Positions 8,233 to 18,482 are shown, numbered from the stretch's first letter. The stretch is DNA of 64,000 nucleotides from Arenicella xantha (GCF_003315245.1 NZ_QNRT01000003.1:62001-126000), one strand, 5' to 3'. Numbers and translations: made by a program. The notes: a model not told the origin generated them from the sequence alone.

Positions 8233-9194
8233 AGAATTCCCGCACGTAATAGGTCTTGCATATTGATGGCGCCGACAACGCGGTCATCGTCAGTTACCAA
8301 TACACCGCTTATCCGATTTTTTTGCATGATGGCGATTAACTCAGCCGCTAAAGTGCCGGATTCGGTGGTGGTTGGGTTGTTGGTCATGACTTGTTCGATT
8401 GGTGTATCGAGACTCAGGCGGCTGGCCAGAGTGCGGCGTAAGTCGCCATCCGTATAAATGCCGAGTAATCGCTTGTCCGAATCAACAATGCCTGTCATGC
8501 CAAGGCCTTTGCTGGTCATTTCGACCAATGCGTCGGAGAGTAGCGCACCGCCCTCGATCAGAGGAATTTCGTCGTCTTTGTGCATTATGTCTTCTACGTA
8601 TAGAAGTAGTCGGCGGCCCAGTGAACCACCTGGATGAGAGCGTGCAAAGTCGCGTTCATCAAAATCTCGTGCATTTAGTACCGCGATCGCCAAGGCGTCG
8701 CCCATCGCTAATGATGCGGTGGTGCTGGCGGTTGGGGCGAGGTTCATCGGGCAGGCTTCTTGTTGGATGGGGACATTTAAGTACACATCAGACAGTCGCG
8801 CTAACGTCGAGCTGGGCACGCTGGCTAGGCCGATCAATGGCACGCCCATTCGCTTGATAATTGGTAAAATGGCTAACACTTCACCGGTTTCGCCTGAATT
8901 TGATATTGCTAACACGCAGTCTTTAGGTGTGATCATGCCGAGATCGCCGTGACTGGCTTCGCCAGGATGAACAAAAAATGCTGGTGTGCCAGTGCTGGCT
9001 AGGGTTGCTGCGATTTTGCTCGCAATGTGACCTGATTTGCCCATGCCGGTGACTACCACGCGGCCTTCACACGCTAGAATCAGCTCGCAAGCACGCTCAA
9101 ATGTCGCATCCAGCTGATCAATTTGTTGTTTGATTGCGGCGGATTCGATCTCTAGCACTTGGCGGGCAGAGTCTAAAAAAGCAAGTTTTTTCAT
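8229..9194 (-). CDS. kdsD: D-arabinose 5-phosphate isomerase KdsD
   Basis: KdsD converts ribulose 5-phosphate to arabinose 5-phosphate, the first step toward Kdo. The 321-residue protein has an N-terminal SIS domain (VVTGMGKSGHIASKIAATL, HPGEASHGDLGMI, AISNSGETGEVL) and two C-terminal CBS domains (about residues 205-320), the standard KpsF/KdsD architecture. It lies between yrbG and kdsC as in E. coli. Confidence 0.95.
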   Translation of the reverse strand: MKKLAFLDSARQVLEIESAAIKQQIDQLDATFERACELILACEGRVVVTGMGKSGHIASKIAATLASTGTPAFFVHPGEASHGDLGMITPKDCVLAISNSGETGEVLAILPIIKRMGVPLIGLASVPSSTLARLSDVYLNVPIQQEACPMNLAPTASTTASLAMGDALAIAVLNARDFDERDFARSHPGGSLGRRLLLYVEDIMHKDDEIPLIEGGALLSDALVEMTSKGLGMTGIVDSDKRLLGIYTDGDLRRTLASRLSLDTPIEQVMTNNPTTTESGTLAAELIAIMQKNRISGVLVTDDDRVVGAINMQDLLRAGIL

Positions 9195-9225
9195 CGTTCA
9201 ACTGTATCCGTGAGGTATCAATAGA

Positions 9226-10212
9226 TCAAACCGTGACACTAATTAGGTATCCGAGGTAGGCGATATAGGCTGCGACGAGCACGCTGCCCTCTAATCGGCT
9301 AATGGTGTACTTGGTTAATGCAAAAACTAACATTAAGCCTGTGAATAGCAGCATTATTGGGAAGTCGCGCCACAGGGCGCCGGTATCAATTTCAGTTGCT
9401 CTTAGTGCTCCCGTGAGTCCTAATACCCCGAGCGTATTGAAAACGTTGGAGCCAATAATGTTGCCAATAATCATATCGTGCACGCCCTTTCTGGCGGCGG
9501 CAATAGCGGCTGCTAACTCTGGTAGGCTGGTGCCGATAGCCACAATTGTTAGGCCGATTATAAGCTCGCCGACATGGAAGAATTCAGCGACTGTTACCGC
9601 ACCTTTGACCAAGATTCGAGATGCCAGGATCAGTAATGCGATACTAATGATGGCGTAAATAGAAGCCGTCATTACTGATTTTCCTTTTGGATGTGTGACG
9701 GCGAGAACATCATGTTCATGCACGCTGGCTACTAGTTCGCTGGCTGAGAGTGCTTCGTTGCCGCTGGAGCTGCGCGCGGTCCACAGTAAATAACCCAGCA
9801 AAATTGCCAGCAAAATAACACCGTCTATGTGCGATAGCACGCCATCGAATAGCAATGCGATGGCGACGAGGCCGGTGGCGATAACGATCGGCATGTCGAT
9901 TTTTGCTGTTGCTTTGCCTACTGGCAGCGCGCGAATAATTGCGGCGCTTCCAAGTACTAAGCCAATATTGGTGATGTTGGAGCCAAGCGCATTGCCGAGT
10001 GCCAAATTGCCTTTATTGTCTAGAGCTGCCATGGCGGAGACAAATAGTTCTGGAGCTGAGGTGCCGAAGCCGACGATGATAATGCCAACCAATAAGGGCG
10101 AAATACCCAATCTACCAGCGAGCTCCGAGGCATTGTCTACCAATAGGTCGGCACTCCACATAAGCAGAAAAAAGCCTATAAGAATAAAGACTAGGGCTAG
10201 TGCGATTGACAT
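9226..10212 (-). CDS. yrbG: Calcium/sodium antiporter of the CaCA family (YrbG-like)
   Basis: Inner-membrane cation exchanger of 328 residues with about ten membrane segments. The two inverted alpha-repeat motifs are clear: VGFGTSAPELFVSAMAA in the first half and VAIGTSLPELAAAIAAARKG in the second, each followed by a GN(A/I)xGSN motif. It starts the minus-strand Kdo/Lpt gene set and is divergent from the DUF4282 gene. The transported ions are inferred from the family; they cannot be told from sequence alone. Confidence 0.9.
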   Translation of the reverse strand: MSIALALVFILIGFFLLMWSADLLVDNASELAGRLGISPLLVGIIIVGFGTSAPELFVSAMAALDNKGNLALGNALGSNITNIGLVLGSAAIIRALPVGKATAKIDMPIVIATGLVAIALLFDGVLSHIDGVILLAILLGYLLWTARSSSGNEALSASELVASVHEHDVLAVTHPKGKSVMTASIYAIISIALLILASRILVKGAVTVAEFFHVGELIIGLTIVAIGTSLPELAAAIAAARKGVHDMIIGNIIGSNVFNTLGVLGLTGALRATEIDTGALWRDFPIMLLFTGLMLVFALTKYTISRLEGSVLVAAYIAYLGYLISVTV

Positions 10213-10415
10213 TGTGGATAAATCTCAGAAGTAGGGTTGGGAGCGCTTAAATAGAAGGTCGTAGTGTGTTGTTTTCGACTGTAAATTGCAACATACGCGA
10301 CCCGCTTTCATGGTCTGTTAATAACTCGATCGACATTCGTGTGGATGATGATTCTATTGTCATGCGAGCAAGTTATAATAACTGATATTTTTGCACTTAT
10401 ATGAGGCCTACGATT

Positions 10416-10790
10416 ATGTTCGATAAATTAGATGATGTTGCTGCCGAGCCAACTGTTCGCAAGGTGTTGTTTTTTGACAATATGCTAACCCCCAAACTTA
10501 TTCAAGTTGCCTATTGGTTGGGGTTAGTGGCAATAATTTGGAATGGTCTTGGGCGTTTATTTAGCGGCGGTTTTTTTGGGATTTTCGAGACGGCTGTATT
10601 TGTGTTGATTTCGGTGATTGTTTTGCGTGTCTCGGCCGAACTTGTGATGTTGCTATTCAAGCTCTACGATACAATGCAAGCTATTGAGAATAATACCCAA
10701 GCGCCGGTCTCTGAGCCAGATGCTCCAGTAAAAACAGTGCGCAAGACTAAGAAAAAAATGTCTAAGAAAGTAAGCAAAAAGCCCAGCTAG
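10416..10790 (+). CDS. DUF4282 family small membrane protein with Lys-rich tail
   Basis: I start it at ATG 10416 (MFDKLDDVAAEPTV), which has an AGG ribosome binding site 8 nt upstream; an in-frame ATG at 10401 would add five residues. The pattern FDNMLTPKLIQVAYWLG and a second membrane segment (FETAVFVLISVIVLRV) match the DUF4282 family of unknown function. After the second helix comes RVSAELVMLLFKLYD and then a soluble tail ending in KKKMSKKVSKKPS, a lysine-rich motif shared with the WS/DGAT tail at 33.3 kb. It occupies the place where mlaFED usually stand. Confidence 0.7.
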   Translation: MFDKLDDVAAEPTVRKVLFFDNMLTPKLIQVAYWLGLVAIIWNGLGRLFSGGFFGIFETAVFVLISVIVLRVSAELVMLLFKLYDTMQAIENNTQAPVSEPDAPVKTVRKTKKKMSKKVSKKPS

Positions 10791-11035
10791 TAATTTGCTG
10801 CACGGTAGGTGCTTGCAATTGGATTATCTGCCCCTAACTATTGGTTAATTTTCGGTTCAGGCTTTTTGTGTATTCTATATATAGATATTGCAAGAACAAC
10901 GTTAATGAGACCGGCTTAGCATTGACGATTGTCCAGTATATTGTGATGGGCTGGATCGTCATCACATTAAGAACACGTAGAACACACAAACACTAAGTAA
11001 CCTATTACCACTTCCTAATTATTGGAGAACTATTC
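10791..11035 (+). promoter_or_regulatory. Leader region of mlaC with hairpin
   Basis: This 245-nt gap holds an AT-rich stretch with a weak promoter-like pair (TTCAGG at 10856, TATATA at 10878, spacer 16) and, further down, an inverted repeat at 10924-10960 in which GACGAT...CCAG pairs with CTGGATCGTC with a 3-nt bulge. No T tract follows. The hairpin could be a transcript end of the DUF4282 gene or a leader structure of mlaC; both are inference. Confidence 0.25.
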
Positions 11036-11656
11036 ATGAAATCAATTCTTTCTTTCAGTCGCAATGCGCTGATTATTGGCGGCTTAATGCTGTTTGCGGT
11101 TCAGGCGCACGCCATGAAGGCTCCTGATCAGGTCGTGAAAGAGACGGTCGACAGTATGGTCTCAAAGTTGCAAAGCAATCGAGCTGCGTATACCGCTGAT
11201 AATAAAGCTTTATACGGGATGTTAGAGGAGACGCTAATTCCGGCGCTAAATGTGACGCGTATGGCGGACCTGATTTTAGGTCGAGAAGTCGCCACGTCAG
11301 CGACACCTGCACAAAAGAAAGCCTTTATTAAAGAATTCAAAGCGTTTTTGCTACAAAGCTATGCGACAGGATTGTTGAATGCGACGGGCGAAGAAAAGGT
11401 GATCTATGAGCCGGTGAACATGAAGCCAGGTGCTGATCGAGTCAAGGTTAAAGCTACGTTGATCTCATCTGATGGAGCGTCGTACCCTATTGTTTTGTCG
11501 ATGAGCAATAAAGATGATACGCAATGGCGCGCCTATAATATGGAAGTTGTTGGTATCAATGTGATTCGCACTTATAAAGCGAGTTTCGCCGCCACCTTGC
11601 AACAAGAGGGTATTGATGGCTTGATTGCGAATTTGCGTGCTAAAAACAATACCTAA
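11036..11656 (+). CDS. mlaC: MlaC-type periplasmic phospholipid-binding protein
   Basis: MlaC shuttles phospholipids across the periplasm between the outer-membrane MlaA complex and the inner-membrane MlaFEDB transporter. The 206-residue protein has a signal peptide ending near VQAHA, followed by family motifs (ILGREVATSATPAQKKAFIKEF, LLQSYATGLL, WRAYNMEVVGINVIRTY). It has a normal ribosome binding site (GGAG). mlaF, mlaE and mlaD are not upstream and mlaB is not downstream, although these are normally contiguous. An intrinsic terminator follows, so it seems to be transcribed alone. Confidence 0.88.
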   Translation: MKSILSFSRNALIIGGLMLFAVQAHAMKAPDQVVKETVDSMVSKLQSNRAAYTADNKALYGMLEETLIPALNVTRMADLILGREVATSATPAQKKAFIKEFKAFLLQSYATGLLNATGEEKVIYEPVNMKPGADRVKVKATLISSDGASYPIVLSMSNKDDTQWRAYNMEVVGINVIRTYKASFAATLQQEGIDGLIANLRAKNNT

Positions 11657-11679
11657 TTCATTATTTAGTTAGTTTTTCG

Positions 11680-11719
11680 CGGCGCGAGTGAGCTCACGAG
11701 TTCCCTCGCGCCGTTTTAA
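11680..11719 (+). terminator. Intrinsic terminator after mlaC
   Basis: Perfect nine-base arms CGGCGCGAG (11680-11688) and CTCGCGCCG (11705-11713) are followed by TTTTAAT. The 16-nt loop contains most of the palindrome GTGAGCTCAC. It lies 24 nt after the mlaC stop codon and 29 nt before the next gene. Confidence 0.8.
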
Positions 11720-11747
11720 TTGATAGTCAGTCAAACACGGTGAGTTT

Positions 11748-12671
11748 GTGAATACTCCAACAGCAATTTCGATCCAAGGTGTCAGTAAGCGTTACGACGA
11801 CCTGCAAGCCTTGAATAATGTTAGTTTTGATATTTATCAAGGCGAATTTTTTGGCTTACTCGGGCCTAATGGTGCGGGTAAATCGACGCTGATTAGCGCC
11901 ATTGCCGGCCTGTTGGAAGTTAATAGCGGCCACATCAGTATTTTGGGGTCAGACGTTCGTGCAGACTATCGCCAAGCGCGCCAAAAGTTAGGGGTCGTGC
12001 CGCAAGAAATTGTGATGGACCCTTTTTTTACGGTACGCGAGACGCTTGAGTTTCAATCCGGTTACTACGGCGTGCGCAATAATACGGCATGGATTGATGA
12101 ACTATTAGAGCAGCTTAATTTGAGTGACAAAGCGGACACCAATATGCGCAAGCTGTCTGGTGGAATGAAGCGTCGAGTGCTTATTGCTCAGGCCTTAGTA
12201 CATAAACCCCAAGTTCTAGTGCTGGATGAACCTACCGCCGGAGTTGATGTTGAATTGCGGCAATCTATGTGGCGCTTTGTTAGACGGTTGCATTCTGAAG
12301 GGCACACGATTGTGCTGACGACACACTACTTGGAGGAAGCTGAAGAGCTGTGTGACCGAATCGCCATTATCAATAAAGGTGAGGTGATTGCACTTGAATC
12401 GAAGCAAGATCTGCTTGCGCGTGGCTTGGGCAGCAAGCTTCATGTGCGTGCTACACACGCTATTGAAACCGTGCCTGAAGAGTATCAATCTCGAGTGACT
12501 CGTCTGGCCGGTAATGAGCTCGACCTGACAATTCATCGAGATTCAGATTCAGTTATGGAAATTCTAGATCGCTTGCGAGCTGCGTCTATTGATATTGATC
12601 ATGTATCGGTGGTCAATGACAGTCTCGAAGATGTATTTGTCCGACTCACCGGCAACCAAGAGGGTAAATAG
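11748..12671 (+). CDS. ABC-2 type exporter ATP-binding protein
   Basis: Cytoplasmic ATPase of a two-component ABC exporter resembling E. coli YadG. The start is GTG at 11748. It has Walker [21 protein letters not shown], signature KLSGGMKRRVLIAQAL, Walker B VLVLDEPTAGVDVELR and the switch region TTHYLEEAEELCDR; the roughly 90 C-terminal residues form the accessory domain usual in this subfamily. The permease gene follows after 1 nt. The substrate is unknown. Its place between mlaC and ibaG matches that seen in several gammaproteobacteria, suggesting a cell-envelope role (inference). Confidence 0.88.
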   Translation: MNTPTAISIQGVSKRYDDLQALNNVSFDIYQGEFFGLLGPNGAGKSTLISAIAGLLEVNSGHISILGSDVRADYRQARQKLGVVPQEIVMDPFFTVRETLEFQSGYYGVRNNTAWIDELLEQLNLSDKADTNMRKLSGGMKRRVLIAQALVHKPQVLVLDEPTAGVDVELRQSMWRFVRRLHSEGHTIVLTTHYLEEAEELCDRIAIINKGEVIALESKQDLLARGLGSKLHVRATHAIETVPEEYQSRVTRLAGNELDLTIHRDSDSVMEILDRLRAASIDIDHVSVVNDSLEDVFVRLTGNQEGK

Positions 12672-12672
12672 T

Positions 12673-13437
12673 ATGAATTGGATAGCCTGTTATACCCTTT
12701 TCAAGAAGGAAGTATTGCGTTGGGTCAAAGTGTGGCTGCAGACCGTGTTGGCTCCGGTGGTGACTGCTTTGTTGTATTTGTTGGTATTTGGTCATGTATT
12801 AGAGGGTCGGGTAGAGGTGTTTGAAGGGGTTAGCTACACGCAATTTTTAATTCCCGGCTTGCTTATGATGACGGTGATTCAGAATGCGTTTGCAAACACC
12901 TCTTCGAGCCTTATTCAATCGAAGGTGATGGGCAGCATAATTTTTATACTGCTACCGCCTTTCTCGGCCTTGGAGATGTTTTTGGCATATATCGGTGCCG
13001 CAGTGATGCGCGGCTTGGCGGTTGGAACCGGTGTGTTTGCGCTGGCATTTTTCTATGCGCATGTGCCGATTTATAATTTTTTCATTATTCTGGTGTTCGC
13101 CATATTGGGTAGCTATACACTCGGCGCGCTTGGGTTGATAGCTGGAATGTGGGCTGAGAAATTCGACCAAATTGCTGCGTTTCAAAGCTTTCTAATTGTG
13201 CCGCTGACCTTCTTGAGTGGTGTTTTCTATTCAATAAATTCGTTGCCGCCTCTCTGGGCCTCGTTGTCTCATTGGAACCCATTTTTCTACATGATTGATG
13301 GCTTCCGTTATGGCTTTTTTGGCCAGTCGGATCAGCCGGTTTTGGTAAGTTTGTCAGCAATGCTGTTGGCTGCTGCTGTGCTCACTGTTATTTGTGTTTC
13401 GATGTTGTCGAAGGGGTATAAATTACGTGATGCATGA
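12673..13437 (+). CDS. ABC-2 type exporter permease
   Basis: Integral membrane partner of the preceding ATPase. The start is ATG 12673 (MNWIACYTLFKKEVLRW), 1 nt after the upstream stop; longer in-frame starts would overlap the ATPase gene. The 254-residue protein has about six membrane segments and the ABC-2 signature near LIVPLTFLSGVFYSINSLP, followed by WNPFFYMIDGFRYG. It resembles E. coli YadH. The substrate cannot be told. Confidence 0.88.
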   Translation: MNWIACYTLFKKEVLRWVKVWLQTVLAPVVTALLYLLVFGHVLEGRVEVFEGVSYTQFLIPGLLMMTVIQNAFANTSSSLIQSKVMGSIIFILLPPFSALEMFLAYIGAAVMRGLAVGTGVFALAFFYAHVPIYNFFIILVFAILGSYTLGALGLIAGMWAEKFDQIAAFQSFLIVPLTFLSGVFYSINSLPPLWASLSHWNPFFYMIDGFRYGFFGQSDQPVLVSLSAMLLAAAVLTVICVSMLSKGYKLRDA

Positions 13438-13524
13438 TGTCCGTAATTGCCTGTGTTCACTGGCTGTAGGCCGCGGATTCGGGTATCCTTGCGCCCTATC
13501 ATTTTCTGCTATTTTTTGAATGAC

Positions 13525-13752
13525 ATGGTTACACCAGAACAACTGAAGACTTGGATTGAAACGGGCTTCACTGATGCGCAAGTATCGGTTGAGGGCGATG
13601 GGCATCATTTTGAGGCGGTCATCGTTGCCAGTGAATTCGAGGGCAAGTCGCGAATTCAGCGACACCAGCTAGTGTACGCCGCACTAGGCGATAAAATGAA
13701 AGCGGAAGTGCACGCTTTGTCAATGAAAACTCTGACACCGTCAGAGTCATAA
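13525..13752 (+). CDS. ibaG: BolA family protein IbaG
   Basis: IbaG/YrbA is a small BolA-type protein that binds Fe-S clusters together with monothiol glutaredoxins. From ATG 13525 it has 75 residues (MVTPEQLKTWIETGFTDAQV) with the BolA features VEGDGHHFEAVIVASEF and SRIQRHQLVYAALGDKM, including the conserved histidines. It keeps the conserved place upstream of murA, but the next gene is the glutaredoxin, 16 nt downstream. Confidence 0.9.
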   Translation: MVTPEQLKTWIETGFTDAQVSVEGDGHHFEAVIVASEFEGKSRIQRHQLVYAALGDKMKAEVHALSMKTLTPSES

Positions 13753-13768
13753 AGTAAGTGAGATAGTT

Positions 13769-14086
13769 ATGACTGAACAAGTTTCGATGCAAGATCAAAT
13801 TAAAGAAACCGTTACGAATAATGGCGTAGTGCTGTTTATGAAGGGTAACGCAAACTTTCCGCAATGCGGGTTTTCTGGGCGAGCGGTACAAATATTGAAC
13901 TCCCTTGGCGCTGAGTTCGTCACGGTTGATGTCTTAAGCAACGATGAAGTGCGCCAAGGCATTAAAGAATATTCTAATTGGCCAACTATTCCTCAGCTCT
14001 ATATCAAAGGTGAATTTGTTGGCGGTTCTGACATCATGACTGAAATGTACGAGTCAGGTGAATTAAAGACCGCCTTAGACACCTAG
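13769..14086 (+). CDS. grxD: Monothiol glutaredoxin of the Grx4/GrxD type
   Basis: This 105-residue monothiol glutaredoxin has the CGFS active site (NFPQCGFSGRAVQIL), the WPTIPQLYIKGEFVGGSDI substrate and glutathione motifs, and the length of E. coli GrxD. CGFS glutaredoxins coordinate a [2Fe-2S] cluster with glutathione and hand it to acceptor proteins, often as a heterodimer with BolA proteins. It lies directly after ibaG and 18 nt before murA, so a shared transcript is likely. Confidence 0.95.
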   Translation: MTEQVSMQDQIKETVTNNGVVLFMKGNANFPQCGFSGRAVQILNSLGAEFVTVDVLSNDEVRQGIKEYSNWPTIPQLYIKGEFVGGSDIMTEMYESGELKTALDT

Positions 14087-15445
<1,359 letters not shown>

Positions 15446-15450
15446 TTAGC

Positions 15451-16077
15451 ATGATCACTATCGCGCTTTCTAAAGGCCGCATCTTAAAGCAAACTCTGCC
15501 GCTGTTGGAAAAAGTGGGTATTTCGCTGTTGGATGATCCGTTTACCAGCCGCAAGTTAATTTTTGCGACTAATCATGACGATCTGCAATGTGTGGTCATT
15601 CGAGCCACTGATGTACCCACTTATGTTCAGTTTGGTGCGGCCGATCTAGGTATTGTTGGTAAAGACGGTTTATTGGAGCATGGCGGTGAAGGGTTGGCCG
15701 AGCTGTTAGACTTAAAAATTGCACAGTGTCGGCTTATGACCGCTGTGCCTGCCGCCGCCGTTGGGCAGTTGCGGCATGATAAGCGTATTCGTGTCGCGAC
15801 TAAGTACGTTAAATCAGCGCAACGTTATTACCAAGCTCAAGGCATTCAAGCCGAGATTATTAAATTGTATGGCGCAATGGAGTTGGCGCCGCTAGTTGGC
15901 TTGGCTGATGAAATCGTCGATTTGGTCGAAACTGGCAGTACTTTGAAAGCAAATAATTTGGTTGCGCAGGATTTAGTAGCCGATATTTCATGCCGACTTA
16001 TTGCTAACGCTGCGTCTATGCGCGTTCAGCATAAAATGATTGCCAAGTTAGTCGACCAACTAGCCGAGCATATTTAA
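15451..16077 (+). CDS. hisG: ATP phosphoribosyltransferase, short form HisG
   Basis: HisG condenses ATP with PRPP, the first step of histidine biosynthesis. At 208 residues this is the short form, which lacks the C-terminal regulatory domain and needs the HisRS-like subunit HisZ for activity (family knowledge; hisZ is not in this window). Recognisable parts are [35 protein letters not shown] and the PRPP loop [18 protein letters not shown]. hisD follows after 19 nt. Confidence 0.96.
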   Translation: MITIALSKGRILKQTLPLLEKVGISLLDDPFTSRKLIFATNHDDLQCVVIRATDVPTYVQFGAADLGIVGKDGLLEHGGEGLAELLDLKIAQCRLMTAVPAAAVGQLRHDKRIRVATKYVKSAQRYYQAQGIQAEIIKLYGAMELAPLVGLADEIVDLVETGSTLKANNLVAQDLVADISCRLIANAASMRVQHKMIAKLVDQLAEHI

Positions 16078-16096
16078 CCTATTAGCGAATATTTGG

Positions 16097-17437
16097 ATGC
16101 ACGTAGCCGTTAAAAAACTGAATTCTGAGCAAGAGAACTTTGCTGCCGCGTTAATGACGCTACTCAATCGTGATCAAACGACAGAGTTTGGTATTGATGA
16201 GACAGTAGCTGAGGTTATTGCCACTGTGCGTCATCGTGGTGATGCCGCTTTGTATTTATACACACGCAAATTTGACGGTTTTGATGCCGAGGCTCGGGGT
16301 CTTGAAGTACCGCGGTTTAGGTTGATGCAAGCTTTGGATGCGATTCCGCCTAAACAACGAGATGCCTTGCAGTATGCGGTTGATCGAGTGACTGCGTATC
16401 ATCAAAAACAAAATCAGCAATCTTGGTCATATACCGAGGCAGACGGTACTCAATTAGGGCAAAAAATAACGCCGATGCAACGCGTTGGTTTATATGTGCC
16501 TGGTGGCAAGGCGACCTACCCTTCATCGGTAATAATGAATGCGGTTCCGGCTAAGGTAGCGGGCGTAAAAGAATTGATAATGGTATCGCCGACGCCTGGC
16601 GGTGAATTTAACGACATGGTGCTGGCTGCTGCAGTGCTGGCTGGCGTGGATCGTGTTTTTCGTGTCGGTGGTGCGCAAGCGATTGCGGCACTCGCATACG
16701 GAACTGAAACCATACCCGCAGTCGATAAAATTACTGGTCCTGGCAATATCTATGTTGCGACTGCTAAGAAGCAAGTGTTTGGTAAGGTTGGCATCGATAT
16801 GATTGCCGGGCCGTCGGAAGTGCTGGTGATCGCAGATGAGTCAGTGGATCCGGACTGGGTTGCTATGGACTTGTTTGCACAAGCGGAGCATGACGAAATT
16901 GCCCAATCCATATTACTGACCCAAAGTGAGTTGGTCGCCGAGCGCGTTCAACAGTCAATAAATCGCTTGTTACCAACTATGGAGCGTGCTGAGATTATTC
17001 AGCAGTCTCTAAAGGGAAACGGGGCGCTTATTGTGGCTGAGTCACGAGATAAGTTAATTGCTATCGCGGATGAGATAGCGGCCGAGCATCTAGAGGTTTT
17101 TACCGAAGATGCCGACCAGTTGGCGCAAGAGATTACCAACGCAGGTGCAATCTTTATTGGGCCGTACAGTGCTGAGTCGTTAGGCGATTATTGTGCTGGC
17201 CCGAATCATGTCTTGCCAACTTCGGGCACTGCACGGTTTAGTTCGCCACTCGGTGTCTACGATTTTCAAAAGCGCACCAGCATGATTAAAGTGTCTCGCC
17301 AAGGAGCTCAAAGCATTGGTGAAAACGCCTCTATCTTGGCGCGTGGTGAGTCGTTGACCGCACATGCTCGATCGGCTGAGTACCGACTCGACGACGCTGG
17401 AGCGAATGATCGAGTTGAACTTAGTAAGGGTAAATAG
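16097..17437 (+). CDS. hisD: Histidinol dehydrogenase HisD
   Basis: HisD performs the last two steps of histidine synthesis, oxidising histidinol to histidine with NAD and zinc. The 446-residue protein contains [27 protein letters not shown], the catalytic and zinc region [23 protein letters not shown] and [20 protein letters not shown]. It ends the histidine gene pair here; hisC, the usual next gene, is absent and a convergent oxygenase gene follows. Confidence 0.96.
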   Translation: MHVAVKKLNSEQENFAAALMTLLNRDQTTEFGIDETVAEVIATVRHRGDAALYLYTRKFDGFDAEARGLEVPRFRLMQALDAIPPKQRDALQYAVDRVTAYHQKQNQQSWSYTEADGTQLGQKITPMQRVGLYVPGGKATYPSSVIMNAVPAKVAGVKELIMVSPTPGGEFNDMVLAAAVLAGVDRVFRVGGAQAIAALAYGTETIPAVDKITGPGNIYVATAKKQVFGKVGIDMIAGPSEVLVIADESVDPDWVAMDLFAQAEHDEIAQSILLTQSELVAERVQQSINRLLPTMERAEIIQQSLKGNGALIVAESRDKLIAIADEIAAEHLEVFTEDADQLAQEITNAGAIFIGPYSAESLGDYCAGPNHVLPTSGTARFSSPLGVYDFQKRTSMIKVSRQGAQSIGENASILARGESLTAHARSAEYRLDDAGANDRVELSKGK

Positions 17438-17466
17438 CCAAGCGCTTAAACTTCTATATGAGTAGC

Positions 17467-17498
17467 ATCAGCATCCGCTAGAGTTTGCGGACGCCGAT
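17467..17498. terminator. Hairpin between convergent hisD and the LpxO-like gene
   Basis: ATCAGCATCCGC (17467-17478) pairs with GCGGACGCCGAT (17487-17498) at ten of twelve positions around an eight-base loop. It lies 30 nt after the hisD stop and 19 nt from the end of the convergent gene. There is no clear T tract on either side, so it is only a candidate bidirectional terminator. Confidence 0.35.
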
Positions 17499-17516
17499 TA
17501 TATTGGAATAAATGGC

Positions 17517-18482
17517 TTAGATTAGCCAGATCAAGAATTCCAAGCCCAGCCAGACGATACCGGCGAGTATCAACATTAATGTGCCGTTTACCGTGTATTT
17601 TAATGCCTTGTAGGCGGCTAAGTTGGTCTCTTTTAGTCGTTTACTTTTTTCCAGTAATGGCACCAGTGTGCTAAATGTGCGATTAGCAAATCCGCGTTTG
17701 TCTTCGTCGGTATTGGGCACCACCGTTGCTTTCATCAGCATTTTGTACGGCCAGTTCAATACATGCCCAATCCATGACATTGGTCGGTCAATATCGCACA
17801 TCAAGATCAGGCGTGGTTTGTCAGCATCGTTGTGTGCAAAATGCAAAAAGGTTACATCAAACAATAAGGGCTCACCGTCGCGCCATGAATATCTTTTATC
17901 GTCAATGCTAATGTAGCACCGGTCATCGTTTGGCGTGTCCAAGCCTAAATGATAGCGCAGCGAGCATGCTACTGGGTCTAAGTGGCGAGTTAACTGGCCT
18001 CCCGGGGGTAATACGGAAAACATTGCACCATTCACTTGCGGAATCTTACTTAAGATTTCCAGTGTTTTAGGGCAGGTGCGTTGTGCCGATGTATGCGTAT
18101 AGCCATACCAATTCAAATAGAATTTAGTCCAACCGTATTTGTAGAAGGTGCGAAAGCCAATGTCGTAATACGAAGCTGAGTCTTTGTTGCTAATTTGATC
18201 AAAACCACCAACGGCCATTAATTCGACAGCTTCTTGGCGAATCGTCTCCCAGTTTTCATGCAGCGACTTCAGCTCGGGAAATTGCTGAATATCCATAATG
18301 GCCGGGCGAGCACGTGGTTTGGTGAATAAATAGAGCAAGCAGTTGAATGGGGTAAATAATGGCCATCCTTTGCGCACATATTCACCAAATCCAGCCCATC
18401 GGGCATCGCCGCGATATGCATAGGCGTAAATCATTGAGCCAACGATAAACGCGGCAATGACAATCATTATAGCTGTACTCAT
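17517..18482 (-). CDS. Membrane-anchored aspartyl/asparaginyl beta-hydroxylase family protein (LpxO-like)
   Basis: From ATG 18482 (MSTAIMIVIAAFIV) it has 321 residues; a TTG start at 18536 would add 18. It has one membrane segment at the N-terminus, a central iron/2-oxoglutarate oxygenase domain and one hydrophobic segment at the C-terminus (LILAGIVWLGLEFLIWL). The domain shows GGQLTRHLDPVACSLRYHLG with the metal-binding HxD, and LLFDVTFLHFAHNDADKPR with the distal histidine and an arginine for 2-oxoglutarate. Relatives include LpxO, which hydroxylates lipid A acyl chains at the inner membrane. The substrate here is not proven. Confidence 0.8.
   Translation of the reverse strand: MSTAIMIVIAAFIVGSMIYAYAYRGDARWAGFGEYVRKGWPLFTPFNCLLYLFTKPRARPAIMDIQQFPELKSLHENWETIRQEAVELMAVGGFDQISNKDSASYYDIGFRTFYKYGWTKFYLNWYGYTHTSAQRTCPKTLEILSKIPQVNGAMFSVLPPGGQLTRHLDPVACSLRYHLGLDTPNDDRCYISIDDKRYSWRDGEPLLFDVTFLHFAHNDADKPRLILMCDIDRPMSWIGHVLNWPYKMLMKATVVPNTDEDKRGFANRTFSTLVPLLEKSKRLKETNLAAYKALKYTVNGTLMLILAGIVWLGLEFLIWLI

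Noticed and set aside
8399-8857. Open frame on the plus strand opposite kdsD (152 codons)
   Set aside because: It is a shadow of a strongly conserved gene, has no recognisable domain or ribosome binding site, and its composition follows the opposite strand.
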